A DNA stretch of 64,000 nt from Streptomyces bicolor (GCF_000719285.1 NZ_JOFS01000014.1:124001-188000); one strand, 5' to 3'; positions 54,454 to 63,970 are shown, counted from the stretch's first letter. Program-made: numbers and translations. The notes: generated by a model from the sequence alone, not told the origin.

Positions 54454-55251
54454 GTGAAAAAGAGTCTCGAGTTCCCCGACCTGCTGCGCCTGCTGGACGA
54501 ACGGTCGGCCGCCTTCCGCGCCGCGGTCGCGGCCGCGCCCAGCCTCGACGTGCAGGTGCCGACCTGCCCCGAGTGGACGCTGTTCGATCTGGCGGAGCAC
54601 ATCGGCGAGGGGCGCCGCGCCTGGGCCGCCACCGTCGCCGCAGGGCCTGCTGCGGCCAAGTCCGCACCAGAGGGCGCCCCGGCTGCGCCTCGGGAGCGCG
54701 AGGCCCTGTTGGCCTGGTTGGCCGCGTCGACGCAGGAGTTGCTGGACGCACTGCGGGAGGCCGGCCCGGATCGCGGTTGCTGGACGTGGTGGGGTGCGTC
54801 CCAGTCGCCGCAGACCTGCGGTGCCGTCGCCCGGCACCAGCTCCAGCAGATCGCGGTGCACACCTACGACGCCCAGGTCACCGTGGGGGCCCCGGAGCCG
54901 CTGCCGGACGAGGTGGCACTCGACGGTGTCGAGGATTTCCTGTTCACCTGCGTCGCAACGACGAGTGCCTGGCCGCACAAGCCCACTGCCTTCGACTTCC
55001 ACGCCACCGAGGGCCACTCCTGGCGCCTCACGCTCGACGGCGACGGCGCACGCTCCACCCGTATCTCCGCGCCCGGCACGGCACCTGTCGCCGCTGCCGG
55101 CGAGGGCCCGAACGCGGCCGGCGTCTCCGTCCGCGGTACGGCCGGTGAGCTGGTTCTCTTCGTGTACGACCGTATCCCGGCGGACTCCCTGCGGATGGAC
55201 GGAGACGCAGGTCTGTTCGACCTGCTCCGCGCCTGGGAGCCGGAGGAGTAG
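54454..55251 (+). CDS. Maleylpyruvate isomerase-family (mycothiol-dependent) protein
   Basis: 265-aa soluble protein with the DinB/MDMPI four-helix metal-binding domain (about 1-160). PTCPEWTLFDLAEHIGEGRR supplies one His and RHQLQQIAVHTYDAQ two more. The C-terminal MDMPI domain covers about 170-260. Members use Zn2+ and mycothiol for isomerase or transferase reactions. The substrate is unknown. GTG 54454 is preceded by CCGGA. It is monocistronic, with a hairpin behind it. Confidence 0.87.
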   Translation: MKKSLEFPDLLRLLDERSAAFRAAVAAAPSLDVQVPTCPEWTLFDLAEHIGEGRRAWAATVAAGPAAAKSAPEGAPAAPREREALLAWLAASTQELLDALREAGPDRGCWTWWGASQSPQTCGAVARHQLQQIAVHTYDAQVTVGAPEPLPDEVALDGVEDFLFTCVATTSAWPHKPTAFDFHATEGHSWRLTLDGDGARSTRISAPGTAPVAAAGEGPNAAGVSVRGTAGELVLFVYDRIPADSLRMDGDAGLFDLLRAWEPEE

Positions 55252-55285
55252 GACCGACGACGCGCCACCTCGTCCCGAGGACACA

Positions 55286-55317
55286 CGATCCGGGCCGGCC
55301 TCCCCTGGCCCGGATCG
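55286..55317 (+). terminator. Hairpin terminator
   Basis: Perfect 11-bp arms CGATCCGGGCC (55286-55296) and GGCCCGGATCG (55307-55317) with a 10-nt loop lie behind the MDMPI-family gene. Confidence 0.85.
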
Positions 55318-55428
55318 TCACATTCGTAACCCACATGACAATCCCCCTCGTCCCGCGCTTACCATTCGCCCAGCCGTACGCCAGTTCCCACCACCGGCAC
55401 CGCCGCCCGACCCAGGAGCCCGGTACTC

Positions 55429-56667
55429 GTGTCCATACCTCCGCCCCCCGGACCCCAGCAGCCCCCAGGGTCCCCGGAGCAGCCCCAAGGGCCGTACGTA
55501 CAGGGCCAGTACCCACCGCCGTCGCCGTACGCTCACGGCGCACCCGGTGCCCCGGGGCCGTACGCGCCCCAGCCTTACGGCCCGTACAGCCAGTACGGTC
55601 CGTACGGCCCCTACGGCCGCCCCGCGCCCGTCAACGGCGTAGCCATCGGCGCCCTCGTCCTCGGCATCCTCTGCTTCCTCCCGGCCGTCGGCCTGGCCCT
55701 CGGCCTGATCGCGCTCGCGCAGATCAAGAAGAAGGGCGAGCGCGGCAGGGGCATGGCGGTGGCCGGTTCCATCCTGTCCTCCGTCGGTCTGGTGCTGTGG
55801 GCGCTGGCGCTGGCCACCGGCGGTGCCTCCGACTTCTGGGAGGGCTTCCGGGACGCCGCGAGGGGCGAGGGCACCGCCTACGCGCTCGCCAAGGGCGACT
55901 GCTTCGACTCGCCGACCGCCAGCCTGGAGGGGGACGCGTACGACGTCGACGAGGTGCCCTGCTCCGGCAGGCACGACGGTGAGGTCTTCGCGGTGGTCAC
56001 GCTGCCGGACGGCGACTTCCCGGGCGACGACGAGGTCACCGACATCGCCGACGACAAGTGCTACGCGCTCTCCGACGGTTACGCGATGGACACCTGGGCC
56101 GTACCGGACGACGTGGACGTGTACTACTTCATCCCGTCCGAGCAGAGCTGGCGCTTCGGCGACCGCGAGATCACCTGCCTGTTCGGCAACACCCAGGAGA
56201 ACGGCAGGCTGACCGGCTCGCTGCGCAACGACAAGACGACGCTCGACACCGACCAGACCGTCTTCCTCTCCGCCGTCAACGCCGTCGACACGGCGCTGTT
56301 GGAGGAGCCCGAGGCGTACCCCGAAGAGGACCTGGCGGCCAACCAGGCCTGGGCGAAGGACGTCCACGCGGTGCTCGGCGAGCAGATCGAGGCCCTGCGC
56401 GGGCACGAGTGGCCGGCCGGGGCCGAGCAGCCGGTCGAGAACCTGGTCGAGGAGATGGAGGACGCCCGCAAGGAGTGGGCACGGGCGGCCGCGGCGAAGG
56501 ACGCGGACGCGTTCTACACGCACTACGACCGTGGGTACGCGTACGTGGACGGCCGCGCGACCGTCACCGCGCGCAAGGCTCTGGGCCTGGACACCACTTT
56601 CCCGGCGTACGAGGAGGACTCGGACGGTGGCGATGAGAGCGAGAACGCGGGCGGCCTCCCTGTGTGA
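55429..56667 (+). CDS. DUF4190 / septum-formation-domain membrane protein
   Basis: 412-aa protein. The N-terminal 60 residues are a Pro/Tyr/Gly-rich cytoplasmic tail (YGPYSQYGPYGPYG). Two transmembrane helices form a DUF4190 unit (about 64-130, NGVAIGALVLGILCFLPAVG). The extracytoplasmic septum-formation-like domain (about 145-270) has four cysteines (GDCF, VPCSGRHDGEV, DDKCYAL, ITCLFG), likely two disulfides. A helical tail ends the protein. GTG 55429. These proteins are envelope-associated in actinobacteria; a septation role is suggested by the domain name only. Confidence 0.83.
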   Translation: MSIPPPPGPQQPPGSPEQPQGPYVQGQYPPPSPYAHGAPGAPGPYAPQPYGPYSQYGPYGPYGRPAPVNGVAIGALVLGILCFLPAVGLALGLIALAQIKKKGERGRGMAVAGSILSSVGLVLWALALATGGASDFWEGFRDAARGEGTAYALAKGDCFDSPTASLEGDAYDVDEVPCSGRHDGEVFAVVTLPDGDFPGDDEVTDIADDKCYALSDGYAMDTWAVPDDVDVYYFIPSEQSWRFGDREITCLFGNTQENGRLTGSLRNDKTTLDTDQTVFLSAVNAVDTALLEEPEAYPEEDLAANQAWAKDVHAVLGEQIEALRGHEWPAGAEQPVENLVEEMEDARKEWARAAAAKDADAFYTHYDRGYAYVDGRATVTARKALGLDTTFPAYEEDSDGGDESENAGGLPV

Positions 56668-56826
56668 CCGGAGGTGTGATCGCGGCTATAGCGGGGAGAA
56701 ACTGCCTGCGTAAAGCCCTCCGGCACCACAAGTCATCACATCGAGTGATTCTCTGGCCTTTGCTTGCACGGCACAACCCAGGGTTGCCACGCTGTTGCTG
56801 TCTGTACAACCTGATGGGAGCGGCCA

Positions 56827-57579
56827 GTGACATTCGGTGAGCAGCCGGCGTACCTGCGCGTCGCGGGTGATCTCCGCAAGAAGATCGTCGACGGTTCGCT
56901 GCCACCGCACACCCGCCTCCCGTCCCAGGCCAGGATCCGCGAGGAGTACGGCGTCTCGGACACCGTCGCGCTGGAGGCGCGCAAGGTGCTGATGGCCGAG
57001 GGGCTGGTCGAGGGCCGCTCCGGGTCCGGGACCTACGTCCGTGAGCGCCCCGTGCCCCGCCGGATCGCCCGCTCCGGCTTCCGCCCGCCGAGCGGTGCCA
57101 CGCCCTTCCGTCAGGAGCAGGCCGACGGCGAGACCCGCGGCACCTGGGAGTCCAGCAGCGAGCAGGCCGAGGCGAGCGTCTCCGTCGCCGAGCGGCTCGC
57201 CATCCGGCCCGGCGACCGCGTCATGTGTACGCGGTACGTCTTCCGGGACGCCGGTGAGGCGATGATGCTCTCCACCTCCTGGGAGCCCCTCGCCGTCACC
57301 GGCCGCACGCCCGTGATGCTGCCCGAGGAGGGTCCGCTCGGCGGCATGGGCGTCGTCGAGCGCATGGCTGCCATCGACGTCGTCGTGGACAACGTGACGG
57401 AGGAGGTGGGCGCGCGCCCCGGCCTGGCGGAGGAACTGCTGGCGTTGGGCGGCGTTCCCGGCCATGTGGTCCTCGTCATCCAACGCACCTACTACGCGTC
57501 CGGCCGTCCCGTGGAGACGGCGGACGTGGTGATCCCGGCGGACCGCTACCGGGCCGCGTACCACTTGCCCGTGAAGTAG
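56827..57579 (+). CDS. GntR-family (HutC-type) regulator
   Basis: 250-aa regulator. The N-terminal winged HTH is about 8-75 (YLRVAGDLRKKIVDGSLPPH, then VSDTVALEARKVLMAEGLVE) and the C-terminal UTRA effector domain about 110-245. GTG 56827 has GGGAG upstream. A nearly palindromic GTCTGTACAAC lies about 30-40 bp upstream (56799-56809) and may be an autoregulatory site. No obvious catabolic target adjoins it. Similar GntR genes lie on streptomycete chromosomes and plasmids. Confidence 0.88.
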   Translation: MTFGEQPAYLRVAGDLRKKIVDGSLPPHTRLPSQARIREEYGVSDTVALEARKVLMAEGLVEGRSGSGTYVRERPVPRRIARSGFRPPSGATPFRQEQADGETRGTWESSSEQAEASVSVAERLAIRPGDRVMCTRYVFRDAGEAMMLSTSWEPLAVTGRTPVMLPEEGPLGGMGVVERMAAIDVVVDNVTEEVGARPGLAEELLALGGVPGHVVLVIQRTYYASGRPVETADVVIPADRYRAAYHLPVK

Positions 57580-57605
57580 CGCACACCTTTGATGAAGTAG
57601 CGCAC
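57572..57605 (+). repeat. 13-bp direct repeat over the GntR stop codon
   Basis: TGAAGTAGCGCAC occurs at 57572-57584 and 57593-57605 (21-bp period), duplicating the last codons and stop of the gntR gene. It looks like a slippage event. The remaining gap to 57970 has no gene. Confidence 0.6.
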
Positions 57606-57889
57606 TCCTCCGCCGCGGTTGTCACCACCGGAGCCCCAACTCCCGCCCCTTTCATCGTCGTTGGAATCGGGCCGTTTTCGCAGGTCGTAGCGGGCGTGTC
57701 CGCCATGCCTGTGACCGGATGCATCGACATCCACGCACGGCGCATTCGATGCCGTGCGCCCCCTGCGACTTGGCTGGTTGCGTACCTCTTTGTGAAAAGC
57801 CGTATTCGCTGCGTAAAGGTTAGGCGTAGGCTCGGGCATATGCGGATTGCGGTTTCCTTAGCGGGCGGGGCACGGCACAGGCCGCGAGC

Positions 57890-57935
57890 GAAGCGAGATG
57901 GGGGTCCCCCCGGCCGAAGGCTGGGGGAGGGGCTC
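57890..57935. repeat. Intergenic hairpin repeat
   Basis: GCGAGCGAAGCGAGATGGGG is followed by TCCCCCCGGCC-GAAG-GCTGGGGGA, a G-U-containing hairpin familiar from many Streptomyces intergenic regions. It lies 35 bp upstream of the SPOR gene. Confidence 0.6.
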
Positions 57936-57970
57936 GGGCGGTCGTGGGCGGGAAGGAGCGGTGGGGCGCG

Positions 57971-58162
57971 ATGAACGACAGCACGATCACTCTTCCTTGG
58001 CTCGTCGTCCGGCAGGACGACAACGGCAATCGCTACCGCGTGGGCCGGTACGCCACCCGGGCGGAGGCCCAGAAGATCGCGGACAGCCTCGACAGCCGCG
58101 GACACAAGCAGCTGTACTGGGTCGAGCGGATCGCGCAGAACGGGGACAGCGCGGGCAGCTGA
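57971..58162 (+). CDS. Small SPOR-domain-like protein
   Basis: 63-aa soluble protein: TLPWLVVRQDDNGNRYRVGR, then YATRAEAQKIADSL and a final strand. This is the size and pattern of free-standing SPOR-like proteins of streptomycetes. Classical SPOR domains bind denuded peptidoglycan, but with no signal peptide its role here is unclear. ATG 57971 follows GGAAGGAGCGG. It is upstream of the NUDIX gene, 41 bp apart. Confidence 0.8.
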   Translation: MNDSTITLPWLVVRQDDNGNRYRVGRYATRAEAQKIADSLDSRGHKQLYWVERIAQNGDSAGS

Positions 58163-58203
58163 CGAATCGCTGCCCGCACCCCGGCTCCCGTAGGCTCCGG
58201 CGC

Positions 58204-58605
58204 ATGACGGAACGGATCGTGGTCGGTGCGGCACTCCTGGACCGGGGCCGCCTGCTCGCGGCACGCCGCAGCGCGCCCGAGGAACTGGCCGGGCGCTGGG
58301 AGTTGCCCGGCGGGAAGGTCGAGCCGGGGGAAGCGCCCGAGGCGGCGCTCGTGCGGGAGCTCCGGGAGGAACTCGGCGTCGACGCCGAGGTGATCGAGCG
58401 GGTGCCGGGACAGTGGCCCCTGAAACCTCCGTACGTTCTTCAGGTGTGGACCGCACGCCTCCTGCCCGGCACTCCGGAGCCCAAGCCCCTCCAGGACCAC
58501 GACGCGCTGCGCTGGCTGGGCTCCGAGGAAGTCTGGGACGTGGACTGGCTCGACCAGGACGTGCCCGCGGTTCGGGAAGCCGCCGCGCGGCTGGGGGCGA
58601 GCTGA
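58204..58605 (+). CDS. MutT-like NUDIX hydrolase
   Basis: 133-aa pyrophosphohydrolase with a NUDIX box at about 35-57 (GGKVEPGEAPEAALVRELRE plus ELG), preceded by GRWELPG. Family members cleanse oxidised nucleotides such as 8-oxo-dGTP. ATG 58204 lacks a ribosome site and has TAGGCT about 7 nt upstream, so it may be leaderless. Confidence 0.9.
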   Translation: MTERIVVGAALLDRGRLLAARRSAPEELAGRWELPGGKVEPGEAPEAALVRELREELGVDAEVIERVPGQWPLKPPYVLQVWTARLLPGTPEPKPLQDHDALRWLGSEEVWDVDWLDQDVPAVREAAARLGAS

Positions 58606-58672
58606 GCGGACCGGCGTCGCGAACCGCCCGGTGGTCTGACTCCCTGCGCGATATCGCCCTTGGATATCGGGT

Positions 58673-59137
58673 ATGTGCCTATTAACCCCACGAAACCGGA
58701 CATGGGCGAACCCGCTGGCCTGGGAAGTGATCGGCGTGATCGACACCGAAGGCGACTGCGCCGATTGGAGCTTTCCCGCAGAGCCGGGCGCGGTCCGCGC
58801 GGCGCGCGCAGCCGTTCGCGGCCGCCTGCGCGACTGGGGCCTGGACAGCCTCGCCGACATCACCGCACTCCTGGTCAGCGAGCTGGTGACCAACTCCCTC
58901 CGGCACGCCACGGGCCCCATCGGCGTACGCCTGGTACGCCCCGCCGCCCTCGGCGACGTTCTCCTGGTCGAGGTCTCCGACCCCCTCCCCGACCCGCCCC
59001 GCGAGCGCATCGCCCACCCCGAGGACGAAAGCGGCCGCGGTCTCCAGCTCGTGGCGCACTCCTCGCGCCGCTGGGGAACCCGGCCGGGCCGGAGTGCGGG
59101 CAAGACGGTGTGGTTCGAGCTCGCGGTGCCGGAGTGA
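58673..59137 (+). CDS. RsbW-like ATP-binding regulatory protein
   Basis: 154-aa GHKL ATPase of the HATPase_c_2 type, common in streptomycetes as anti-sigma-factor-like regulators. It has ALLVSELVTNSLRHATGP (N box), DPLPDPP in place of the usual G1 region, and DESGRGLQLV (G2), ending KTVWFEL. ATG 58673 is used; GTG 58733 is a shorter alternative. GATATCG occurs twice just upstream (about 58650 and 58664). It is next to a SpoIIE phosphatase with its own ATPase domain. Confidence 0.85.
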   Translation: MCLLTPRNRTWANPLAWEVIGVIDTEGDCADWSFPAEPGAVRAARAAVRGRLRDWGLDSLADITALLVSELVTNSLRHATGPIGVRLVRPAALGDVLLVEVSDPLPDPPRERIAHPEDESGRGLQLVAHSSRRWGTRPGRSAGKTVWFELAVPE

Positions 59138-59432
59138 CCACCGCTGACTCAGGTTCCTCTACAACCCGTCAGTAGGCGTCCACACCGCTGTACGTCCGCC
59201 CTCACCCTGTCGCACGTCTGGTTCAGGCCAGTGGCAGTTGGCACGGATCGTGATTCGACTGCGTGTCCGCTGGTTAGAAGTCTGGAAGTGTTTCCGCGGC
59301 CGGGACCGAAAACCATCGGGAACGTGCTGTGATCGTGAACACCGTGTTGTGCGGGGCCGTAGTGCTGGATACTGCGGGCAGCCGCCGCCGGTGACCGGTG
59401 CCGGACGCGGTGAGCTGGAGGGGACGGTTCGC

Positions 59433-62162
59433 GTGAGCGAGATACCAGCGAAGGCCACGGAGTCCGAGGACCCGTCGGACGGCGCGAGGGCGAAGGCCGC
59501 CGGAGAGCGGGCGGCCCACGACCCACAGGCCTCCCCAGACACATCGGCCTCGCGAGACACATGGGCCTCGCGGGATACACGGGCTTCGCAGACCTCGCAG
59601 GACACAGAGACCGTCACCACCGCCGGCTTCGTCGACGACGCCCGCCCCGGCGACGCCGTCTGGCAGAGCAGCCCGCCCGGCTCGATCTACGACTACATCA
59701 AGGTCGCGTCCTTCTCCATCGGCCCCGACGGCCTGGTCGACCAGTGGAGCCTGCGCGCCGAGCAGCTCTTCGGCATCCCGGCCGGGCGTGCCGTCGGCAT
59801 GGACCCCATCGAGGCGTTCATCGACCCCGACCTGCGCGAACAGGGCCAGCGCAAGATGGCCGAGATCCTGGACGGGCGGGAGTGGACCGGCGTGGTCCCC
59901 TTCCGGATGCCGGACGACGCCGACGGAGGGCGCGGCAAGGACGGCCTCGCCGAGGTGTACGTCATGCCGACGCGGACCGAGGACGGCGAGCGGGCCGCCG
60001 TGTGCATCGTCGTCGATGTCCGCACCCTGCGCCGGATAGAGACCGACCTCGCGGCCTCGCAGGCGATATTCGGTCAATCTCCGTTCGGCTTCCTGCTGAT
60101 CGACCCCGAGCTGAAGGTCCGCCGCGTCAACAACCGGTTCGCCTCCCTGTTCGGCGGCACACCCGACAGCCACCGCGGCCGGGGCGTCCACGACTATCTG
60201 CAGCGCGCCGAGGCCGACCGGGTCGCGGCCACCCTGCGGCGGGTCATGGAGAGCGGCAACTCCATCACGGACATGCACGTCACGGGCTTTCTGCCGGGCT
60301 CCGAGGAGCGCCGCCACTGGTCCGTCAACCTCTACCGGGTGCAGAGCGGCAGCGGCCGCCCCATCGGCATCGCCTGGCTCGGAATCGACATCACCTCCCG
60401 GCGCGCCGCCGCCCGCGAGGCCGCCGCCGCGCGGCGCAATCTCGCCCTGCTGAACGAGGCCGGCGCCCGCATAGGGAACTCCCTCGACCTGGAGACCACG
60501 GCCCGCGAACTCCTGGACGTGGTGGTCCCCGGCTTCTGCGACCTGGCCACGGTCGACCTCTACCAGGGCCTGCTGGCCGGCGACGAGACCCCGCCCGGCC
60601 TCGCCGACGGCAGCGCGGAGCTGCGCCGCGTCGCCTTCGCCAGCGCGGTCTCCGACGCGCCCTTCGTCGGCGGCGGCGCCCCCGTGGCGGTCGGCGCCGT
60701 CCACCACTACCCCTTCAACTCGCCCTGCGCGGACGCCCTGCGCACCGCCCGGCCGCAGCGTGTGCCCGGCGAGGAGGGCGGCCTGGTGCAGTCCACGCTC
60801 GCCGTGCCGATGGTCGCCCACGACACGGTCGTAGGACTGGCGCAGTTCGCGCGTACGAAGGGCAGCGAGCCGTTCGGCGACCGGGACCGCGACCTGGCGG
60901 TCGAACTCGCCGCACGTGCGGCGGTCTGCATCGACAACGCCCGCCTCTACCGCCGCGAGCACGAACGCGCGCTGATACTGCAACGGTCCCTGCTCCCGCC
61001 GGGGGACCCGGTCGCGTCCGGCCTGGACATCGCCTGCCGCTACCTCCCCGGCAACGCCTCGTCCGACCGCCCCAGCGAGGTGGGCGGCGACTGGTTCGAC
61101 GTCATAGAACTGCCCGGACACCGCACGGCGTTGGTCGTCGGGGACGTCATGGGCCGAGGCCTGCGGGCGGCCGTCGCGATGGGCGAACTCCGTTCGGCTG
61201 TACGAACGCTGGCCCTGCTGGACCTCGAACCGGCCGAAGTCCTCTCGGCACTGGACGAGATCGCGCGCGGCCTCGGCGCCCCCGGCGGCGTCCAGCAGGC
61301 GACCCGCGCGGCCCGCCGCCCCCGTGAGGCGGACCTCTCCGAGGTGTACCTGGCGACCTGCGTCTACGCGGTCTACGACTCCGTCACCCGCCGCTGCACC
61401 TTCGCCAACGCGGGCCACCTCCCACCGGTCCTGGTCGAACCCGGTGAGGCGGCGCTGATGCTGGACGTGCCGCCGGGGATGCCGCTGGGTGTGGGCGGCG
61501 AACCCTTCGAGGAGGTGGAGGTCGAACTGCCGGAGGGCGCGCTGCTGGCGCTCTACACGGATGGACTGGTCGAGTCCCGCGACCACCCCCTGGACGAGGG
61601 CCTCCAGGCCTTCGTGGGCGCACTCACCGACCCGGCCCGCCCCTTGGAGGACGTCTGCGACCACGTCCTCAACACCCTCGACTCCCACCACGGGGAGGAC
61701 GACATCGCCCTGCTGATGGCCCGTGTCCAGGGCCTCCCGGCCGAATCGGTCGGCGACTGGACCCTGCCGCGCGAGCCGCGCAGCGTGGGCCGGGCCCGCG
61801 AGTACGCGCGCGGCCAGTTGCTGTCCTGGGACCTGGAGCCGCTGGTCGACACGACGGAACTCCTGGTCAGCGAACTCGTCACCAACGCGCTGCGCTACGG
61901 CGAGGGCGAGATCAGGCTCAGGCTGCTGCTGGACCGCACCCTGGTCTGCGAGGTCTGGGACTCCGGCCTGGTCCAACCCCGCCGCCGCCGCGCCCGGGAC
62001 ACCGACGAGGGCGGCCGAGGCCTCCAACTGGTCGGCCTCCTCAGCGCGGCCTGGGGCTCCCGCCGGACGCCCCGTGGCAAGACGGTGTGGTTCGAACTCC
62101 CGCTGCCGGGCGGCGAGAACGGGCTGGCGGATCCGGCGGAGGCGTTGCTGAGCCTGTTCTGA
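59433..62162 (+). CDS. PAS-PAS-GAF-SpoIIE phosphatase-HATPase protein
   Basis: 909-aa cytoplasmic signalling protein. The N-terminal 70 residues are low-complexity, including repeated ASRDTWASRDTRAS. Two PAS domains (about 80-185 and 213-325), a GAF domain (about 340-505), a SpoIIE/PPM phosphatase (about 525-760, GGDWFDV near 551, GDVMGRG) and an RsbW-like ATPase (about 782-900, DEGGRGLQLV) follow. GTG 59433 has CTGGAGGGGA 8 nt upstream. It has the same final architecture as the 10059-12224 protein and probably controls anti-anti-sigma phosphorylation in response to PAS/GAF ligands. Confidence 0.9.
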   Translation: MSEIPAKATESEDPSDGARAKAAGERAAHDPQASPDTSASRDTWASRDTRASQTSQDTETVTTAGFVDDARPGDAVWQSSPPGSIYDYIKVASFSIGPDGLVDQWSLRAEQLFGIPAGRAVGMDPIEAFIDPDLREQGQRKMAEILDGREWTGVVPFRMPDDADGGRGKDGLAEVYVMPTRTEDGERAAVCIVVDVRTLRRIETDLAASQAIFGQSPFGFLLIDPELKVRRVNNRFASLFGGTPDSHRGRGVHDYLQRAEADRVAATLRRVMESGNSITDMHVTGFLPGSEERRHWSVNLYRVQSGSGRPIGIAWLGIDITSRRAAAREAAAARRNLALLNEAGARIGNSLDLETTARELLDVVVPGFCDLATVDLYQGLLAGDETPPGLADGSAELRRVAFASAVSDAPFVGGGAPVAVGAVHHYPFNSPCADALRTARPQRVPGEEGGLVQSTLAVPMVAHDTVVGLAQFARTKGSEPFGDRDRDLAVELAARAAVCIDNARLYRREHERALILQRSLLPPGDPVASGLDIACRYLPGNASSDRPSEVGGDWFDVIELPGHRTALVVGDVMGRGLRAAVAMGELRSAVRTLALLDLEPAEVLSALDEIARGLGAPGGVQQATRAARRPREADLSEVYLATCVYAVYDSVTRRCTFANAGHLPPVLVEPGEAALMLDVPPGMPLGVGGEPFEEVEVELPEGALLALYTDGLVESRDHPLDEGLQAFVGALTDPARPLEDVCDHVLNTLDSHHGEDDIALLMARVQGLPAESVGDWTLPREPRSVGRAREYARGQLLSWDLEPLVDTTELLVSELVTNALRYGEGEIRLRLLLDRTLVCEVWDSGLVQPRRRRARDTDEGGRGLQLVGLLSAAWGSRRTPRGKTVWFELPLPGGENGLADPAEALLSLF

Positions 62163-62197
62163 GCGCGCTGAGGCGGCGGGCGAGGGCAGGGGGGTCG

Positions 62198-62355
62198 CTC
62201 ACGCGGAGGGTGTGTCGCAGCGTCACGCCTGTGTGGGCGGCTCGCCGGGCTGAGGGCCGGCCGGTGTCCGGCCTTCTGTCCGGCGGGGCGCGGGTTCGTT
62301 CACGCGGAGGTTGTGTCGCCGCGTCGCTCCCGTGTGCGCGGCCCGCCGAAGCTGA
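62198..62355 (-). repeat. Partial duplication of the 3' end of the TPM-family gene
   Basis: TCACGCGGAGG-TGTGTCGC-GCGTC and following bases occur at about 62199-62253 and 62300-62355, roughly 55 bp each with about four-fifths identity. The second copy is the end of the coding region (stop and last codons). The first lies just beyond the stop, a duplicated tail. Confidence 0.7.
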
Positions 62356-63970
62356 CCGGCGGGCCGCCGTTCGGCTGTCCGCCCAGCAGCACCCCGCCGA
62401 GCACCGCCCCGGCGAGTCCGATGGCGTCCGCGCCCGGGCCGTCGACGGGGTGGCCGTGGGTGCGGATGTCCTGTTCGGCGAGGTCGCGGGCCTGTTGGGC
62501 CAGGGTGTCGGCCGTGACGAGGTCGGCGAGTTCCCGACGCGGGCTCCGCCCGGCCGGTACGGACGCCGGAGCCAGCAGTCTCCGGGCCTCCGCCAGCCGG
62601 GTGCGCGCCTCGCCGCCCACCGCGGCCCGATGCGTCGCGACGACGTCGTCCGCACCGGCGAGGGCACTGTGGGCGCACACCAGCGCGGCGGCCGCGATCA
62701 CCCCGCCCCGCCCCGCGACGACGGGCCCGACGCCGCGCACGATCCGCCGCAGCAGGTCGAGGGGGTCGTACGGCCCGGAGATCAGCTCTTCTCGTACGCC
62801 GGCCAGGACGACGTCGGCGTGGCGGACACGGGCGCGCAGCTCCCCGGGAGGCACGTCCACATACGCGTCCCCCACCCCCGGCGCCGACTCCCGCGCCACG
62901 GTGAGCTCCGCCTCCCCGCCGGTCAGCGCCGCCGGAACCATCTCCGCGGCCGTCGCGAGCTCCCCGGCGAGCCGGTCGATGCCGTCGACGAAGACGGCGG
63001 CCTGGGCGATGGCGCCCTCGGCGGCGCGCAACTGGCCCGCGGCCCGCTCCAGCTCGCCCAAGTCGGCACTCTGGCGGGCGTGGTTGAGGCGGGCCGTGGC
63101 GAACACCAGCCGGTCCTTGGCCTGCTCGACATGGCCCGTGACGGCGGCGGTCGCCGAGGCGGCGTACCGCTCAGCGAGGCCGCGCAGCACGGCGTCGGCG
63201 CCCCCGGTCCGCCCCGCCAGCTCGCGGAACCGCCCCTCCGCGACCGCCAACGCCTCGCCCAGCCCGCCGCCCAGGCCCTCCTCCAACCCCCGCACCTGGT
63301 CGAACGCGGCGGCCTGCCCATCCAGCAACCGCCCCGCCTCCTCACCCCGCCCGAGGATCCCCGCCAGCACATGCCGCCGCGCCGCGGTCTCTCCCGGAAC
63401 CCCGCCCTCGTACTGCCACCGCATCCGAAACGCGACCGCCAGCTCCGCCTCGGCATCCCGCAGTACCCGAGTGAACGGCTCGACGTCCGCCGCCCCGATC
63501 GAGGCCTCCGGCCGGTCGGCGACGAGCCCGACCCGTCCCTCGACGAAGCCGAGTTCCTCCCGACTCACCCGCACCCAGTCATCGGCCCGGACCAGCAGGA
63601 CCCGCGCCCGCTCGTCGAGCTCCCCGATCTCCGGCTCGGTGCCCGGCACCGGCGCCCCACCCGGTGTCGTACGCCCCCGCGCCCGCCGCCTCCGCCGCAG
63701 GAACCCGTACCCCGCGAGCACCGCCACCGCGACGACGGCCAGCATCGGCATCACCAGATCGGCCGCGGACGTCTCCCCGACCTCCCCCTGCCCCACCCCA
63801 CCGGCAACGGCCCGCGCCGCCCCGCCCGCGACCCGCCCCTGACCCCGGCCCGTCACCCCGGGCAGGACCAGCCACACCACCCCGATCAGCCCACCCACCA
63901 GCGCGAGCACGACCCGCACGGATATGTGCGAGGCACGCCGTGGCCGGCCCCGCCTCAAGGATGACGTCAC
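62300..63970 (-). CDS. TPM-family membrane protein lacking its TPM domain
   Basis: 556-aa protein. Residues 1-38 are a basic start and hydrophobic signal/anchor (VRVVLALVGGLIGVVWLVL). A short Gly-rich stretch, a second helix (about 72-90) and RRRRRARG follow, then a long helical, coiled-coil-rich region (about 120-520), ending in a Gly-rich tail. The C-terminal part matches the streptomycete TPM-domain proteins, but the TPM domain of about 140 residues normally between signal and second helix is absent. GTG 63970 lies 7 nt behind TACGCT (63978-63983), so it is probably leaderless. Confidence 0.75.
   Translation of the reverse strand: MTSSLRRGRPRRASHISVRVVLALVGGLIGVVWLVLPGVTGRGQGRVAGGAARAVAGGVGQGEVGETSAADLVMPMLAVVAVAVLAGYGFLRRRRRARGRTTPGGAPVPGTEPEIGELDERARVLLVRADDWVRVSREELGFVEGRVGLVADRPEASIGAADVEPFTRVLRDAEAELAVAFRMRWQYEGGVPGETAARRHVLAGILGRGEEAGRLLDGQAAAFDQVRGLEEGLGGGLGEALAVAEGRFRELAGRTGGADAVLRGLAERYAASATAAVTGHVEQAKDRLVFATARLNHARQSADLGELERAAGQLRAAEGAIAQAAVFVDGIDRLAGELATAAEMVPAALTGGEAELTVARESAPGVGDAYVDVPPGELRARVRHADVVLAGVREELISGPYDPLDLLRRIVRGVGPVVAGRGGVIAAAALVCAHSALAGADDVVATHRAAVGGEARTRLAEARRLLAPASVPAGRSPRRELADLVTADTLAQQARDLAEQDIRTHGHPVDGPGADAIGLAGAVLGGVLLGGQPNGGPPVSFGGPRTRERRGDTTSA

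Noticed and set aside
59274..62027. Minus-strand open frame of about 900 codons opposite the PAS-GAF-SpoIIE gene
   Set aside because: An antisense shadow with Val/Asp/Gly-rich composition and no motifs.
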